From Parabacteroides sp. PF5-6 (GTDB taxonomy: Bacteria > Bacteroidota > Bacteroidia > Bacteroidales > Tannerellaceae): DNA of 64,000 nt. The notes under the pieces are model-generated. The model saw only the letters and a list, made by a program, of their open reading frames with translations, was not told the DNA's origin and searched no databases. Shown piece after piece: positions 62,231 through 64,000 of the stretch (positions are counted from its first letter, which is position 1; every line of letters begins with the position of its first letter). The DNA lies in the NCBI RefSeq assembly GCF_029504695.1, contig NZ_JAQFIN010000008.1, positions 112,884 to 176,883 of the forward strand, read 5' to 3'. Position numbers and translations under genes: made by a program.

Positions 62231-62423
62231 ACATTTCATTCTCTAATCACTACTTATAAGACGAACAACTCCCCCCGTTGGTTGCACTTTGCCCGCCTTT
62301 TTTTCACTCTTTATCTAAACGACAACCAAACAAGGCGAAGTATAACATCCAATGATCAGATATTTTTTGTATGTTTGTTCAATAAATCGAAGGTAGGATG
62401 CACCTCAGCATATCTCAAGCAAG

Positions 62424-62455
62424 CTTGGATCTGCATTCGGCTTTCACTACCTTTG
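62424..62455 (+). promoter_or_regulatory. Promoter of the YbjQ-family gene
   Basis: TTG at 62425-62427 and TACCTTTG at 62448-62455 are 20 bases apart; the start codon follows after 17 bases. The box lies in a repeat shared with the sulfatase promoter. Confidence 0.65.
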
Positions 62456-62472
62456 TTCCAAACAATAAAATT

Positions 62473-62793
62473 ATGCTACTGACAACAACAAACTCACTGG
62501 AAGGGAAAGAGATTATCCAGTATTTCGGAATCGTTTCGGGCGAAACCATCATCGGAGCAAACATCGTGAAAGACTTCTTTGCCGGTATCACCGACATCGT
62601 AGGCGGACGCTCCGGAAGTTATGAGAAAGTGCTCAAACAAGCCAAAGACGCCGCACTGCAGGAAATGGCCGATCAGGCCACCCGCATGGGAGCCAATGCC
62701 GTGATTGGCATCGATCTGGATTATGAAACGGTAGGATCCACCAATAGCATGCTGATGGTGACAGCGGCCGGAACGGCTGTGCGGTATAAATAA
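62473..62793 (+). CDS. YbjQ-family (UPF0145) protein
   Basis: From [19 protein letters not shown] the protein has 106 residues; a longer frame from 62398 is spacer translation and contains the promoter. The family pattern is clear: [36 protein letters not shown], then [21 protein letters not shown]. Members form pentameric rings and are sometimes annotated as heavy-metal binding, without firm function. The gene is preceded by a consensus promoter and followed, 45 bases on, by the CAT-like gene. Confidence 0.88.
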   Translation: MLLTTTNSLEGKEIIQYFGIVSGETIIGANIVKDFFAGITDIVGGRSGSYEKVLKQAKDAALQEMADQATRMGANAVIGIDLDYETVGSTNSMLMVTAAGTAVRYK

Positions 62794-62838
62794 GAAACAA
62801 AAACGTCGGCATCATACCGACTAATCCATAGCTAACAG

Positions 62839-63483
62839 ATGCGACACCGAATAGACATCGAACAATTCGAACGGAAGAACTCCATCCATTTCTTTCAGAA
62901 CTTCCCCGACCCCAACATATCCATCACCTCCGAGGTTGAATGCACCGGAGCACGGGCACGGGCAAAAGCCAGAGGCGTATCTTTCTTTTTATACTACGCC
63001 CATGCCATGCTCAAGGCGTGCAATGAAATCAAAGAATTCAAATACCGGATGGATACAGCGGGAGAATTATACTATTATGATACGATCGACGCCCTGGCCG
63101 TGATCCGTACCGGCGAAAATGGCAGGTACAACACCCTGCGCTTCCCCTATCACGAAGAGCTGCAGACATTCGCCCAGACAGCCTGCCGCATCATCGACGA
63201 ACACGAGGTCAGCACAAGCCCTTTCGAGAGTGAAGAAGACTGCCCCCAAGACGACCTGGGCGTGTTCCTCCTCAGCGCCCTGCCCACCCTGAGCTTTACC
63301 GGCATCTCCTTTGCCCATCAAAGCGCGATGGATGGCTACCCGCTCTCCCTGATCGGCAAACTCATCCAGCGCGAAGGCAAAGAATACATACCCATCGGCC
63401 TCAAAGTAAACCACGCCTTCATCGACGGCCACCACCTCGCCCTCTACTACCAAAGAGTTTCCACCCTCCTTATGACCTCCTAA
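62839..63483 (+). CDS. Chloramphenicol-acetyltransferase-like acyltransferase
   Basis: The 214-residue protein has the CAT fold motifs: FFLYYAHAMLKACNEIKEFKYRM and the catalytic histidine in VNHAFIDGHHLALYY (HxxxDG). Chromosomal Bacteroidetes proteins of this kind need not confer resistance; the acyl acceptor is unknown. The stop codon at 63481-63483 is the first unit of a long 10-base repeat array. The gene probably shares the YbjQ transcript. Confidence 0.85.
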   Translation: MRHRIDIEQFERKNSIHFFQNFPDPNISITSEVECTGARARAKARGVSFFLYYAHAMLKACNEIKEFKYRMDTAGELYYYDTIDALAVIRTGENGRYNTLRFPYHEELQTFAQTACRIIDEHEVSTSPFESEEDCPQDDLGVFLLSALPTLSFTGISFAHQSAMDGYPLSLIGKLIQREGKEYIPIGLKVNHAFIDGHHLALYYQRVSTLLMTS

Positions 63484-63614
63484 GAACTCATAAGAACTCA
63501 TAAGAGCTTAAGAACTCATAGGAATTCATAAGAACTCATAAGAACTTAAGAACTCATAGGAACTCATAGGAATTCATAGGAACTCATAAGAATTCATAAG
63601 AGCTCATTCCCTTA
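63481..63614. repeat. 10-bp tandem array TAAGAACTCA, left arm
   Basis: About thirteen units of TAAGAACTCA with variants TAGGAATTCA, TAAGAGCTCA and 8-base forms begin at the stop codon of the CAT-like gene. The reverse complement array follows at 63741-63870. Confidence 0.9.
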
Positions 63615-63626
63615 ATCGTATTATAA

Positions 63627-63725
63627 GCACACAGATAACGCAGATAAAGCACAAATGACCGCAGATAAAATTTAAACAATAATAATCTGCGGTCATCTGT
63701 GCTTTAGTCTGCGTCATCTGCGTGC
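63627..63725. repeat. CAGATAACGCAGAT inverted repeat
   Basis: GCACACAGATAACGCAGAT and AAGCACAAATGACCGCAGAT face their near complements ending at 63725. The palindrome lies in the centre of the larger inverted array. Confidence 0.85.
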
Positions 63726-63740
63726 CCTATCCCCTAGCCC

Positions 63741-63870
63741 TCCTAGGATTCCTATGAATTCCTATGAGTTCTTATGAGTTCCTATGAGCTCTTAAGCTCT
63801 TATGAGCTCTTATGAGTTCCTATGAGTTCCTATGAGTTCTTAAGCTCTTATGAGTTCTTATGAGCTCCTA
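63741..63870. repeat. 10-bp tandem array TGAGTTCTTA, right arm
   Basis: About twelve units of TATGAGTTCT and variants, the complement of the left array at 63481-63614. Together the arms could form a structure of several hundred bases between the CAT-like gene and the rRNA operon. Confidence 0.9.
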
Positions 63871-63881
63871 AAAACAAAAAA

Positions 63882-63915
63882 AGAGCCTACTTCTTTCGAA
63901 ATAGACTCTCTTACT
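63882..63915 (-). terminator. Terminator of the rRNA operon
   Basis: On the minus strand AGAGTCTATTTC and GAAGTAGGCTCT form a 12-bp stem with two G-T/U-type pairs around GAAA, followed by a run of T. It lies directly after the 5S gene. Confidence 0.85.
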
Positions 63916-63920
63916 TAAAA

Positions 63921-64000
63921 CGGCAGCTACCTACTCTCCCACCTTGTGAGCAGTACCATCGGCGTGGTGAGGCTTAACTTCTCTGTTCGGAATGGGAAGA
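63921..64000 (-). rRNA. rrf: 5S ribosomal RNA, 3' part
   Basis: The reverse complement reads the 3' two thirds of a Bacteroidetes 5S rRNA: CTTCCCATTCCGAACAGAGA, then AAGTTAAGCC and a 3' end of GGGAGAGTAGGTAGC. The 5' part and the rest of the operon lie beyond the window. Confidence 0.93.

Noticed and set aside
62839..63483. Chloramphenicol resistance gene
   Set aside because: The CAT fold is clear, but chromosomal relatives often have other substrates and nothing in the context suggests mobile resistance.
63481..63870. CRISPR array
   Set aside because: Units are 10 bases without spacers and reverse into complement; no cas genes are present.

Overview
The window looks like chromosomal DNA of a Bacteroidales bacterium, most likely from the Parabacteroides/Tannerella side of the order. 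This rests on SusC/SusD pairs, a hybrid two-component system, PorX, a split LysO exporter, and Bacteroidetes-type promoters (TTTG, 19-21 bases, TAnnTTTG). Species cannot be fixed from the sequence alone.

Layout. (1) 1-1164: 5' part of a secreted parallel beta-helix protein. (2) 1165-9120: an accessory, repeat-rich region with a VirE-type primase-helicase, a small membrane protein, an internally deleted Rpn nuclease remnant, an HU-like DNA-binding protein, a DUF4248 protein, a glucosaminidase and a small membrane protein. Long palindromic composite repeats separate these genes. (3) 9115-16537: Imm17-like protein, tsaE, porX, a potassium/proton antiporter, a transglutaminase-like lipoprotein and a LOG-family protein. 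(4) 16653-31312: a complete sialic-acid locus, all on the minus strand. It holds a ROK regulator, NanA lyase, ManNAc/GlcNAc epimerase, NanT-like MFS transporter, SusC/SusD pair, a beta-propeller glycosidase-like protein, the NanH sialidase and the NanM-like mutarotase. Together they can release sialic acid, carry it across the outer and inner membranes, equilibrate its anomers and convert it to GlcNAc.

(5) 31398-35212: a thiamine salvage operon under a TPP riboswitch (TonB receptor, PnuT transporter, thiamine pyrophosphokinase). (6) 35251-36069: an antitoxin-toxin-antitoxin arrangement of the YefM/YoeB type. (7) 36459-46405: a housekeeping run, rimP-nusA-infB-cvpA-sufB-sufC-sufD, then a VOC-GNAT fusion. 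(8) 46490-63483: a LruC-domain lipoprotein, a GH13 amylase, a serine-type sulfatase, a hybrid two-component regulator, a flippase, an M20 deacylase, ribF, the lysO pair, a truncated ECF sigma factor with its neighbour, a YbjQ-family protein and a CAT-like acyltransferase. (9) 63484-64000: a huge inverted array of 10-base repeats and the 3' end of a 5S rRNA gene on the minus strand.

The most unusual signal is in the spacers. Many palindromes begin inside the ends of genes, so coding termini are mirrored into the intergenic DNA. The extreme case is a perfect 27-bp hairpin that holds the pnuT start codon in its 4-nt loop. Several dispersed repeat families (a 21-bp GGCCGGC unit, CAATTGA arrays, paired-hairpin elements, a promoter-bearing repeat) recur through the window. 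No tRNA gene, CRISPR array or intact insertion sequence was recognised.
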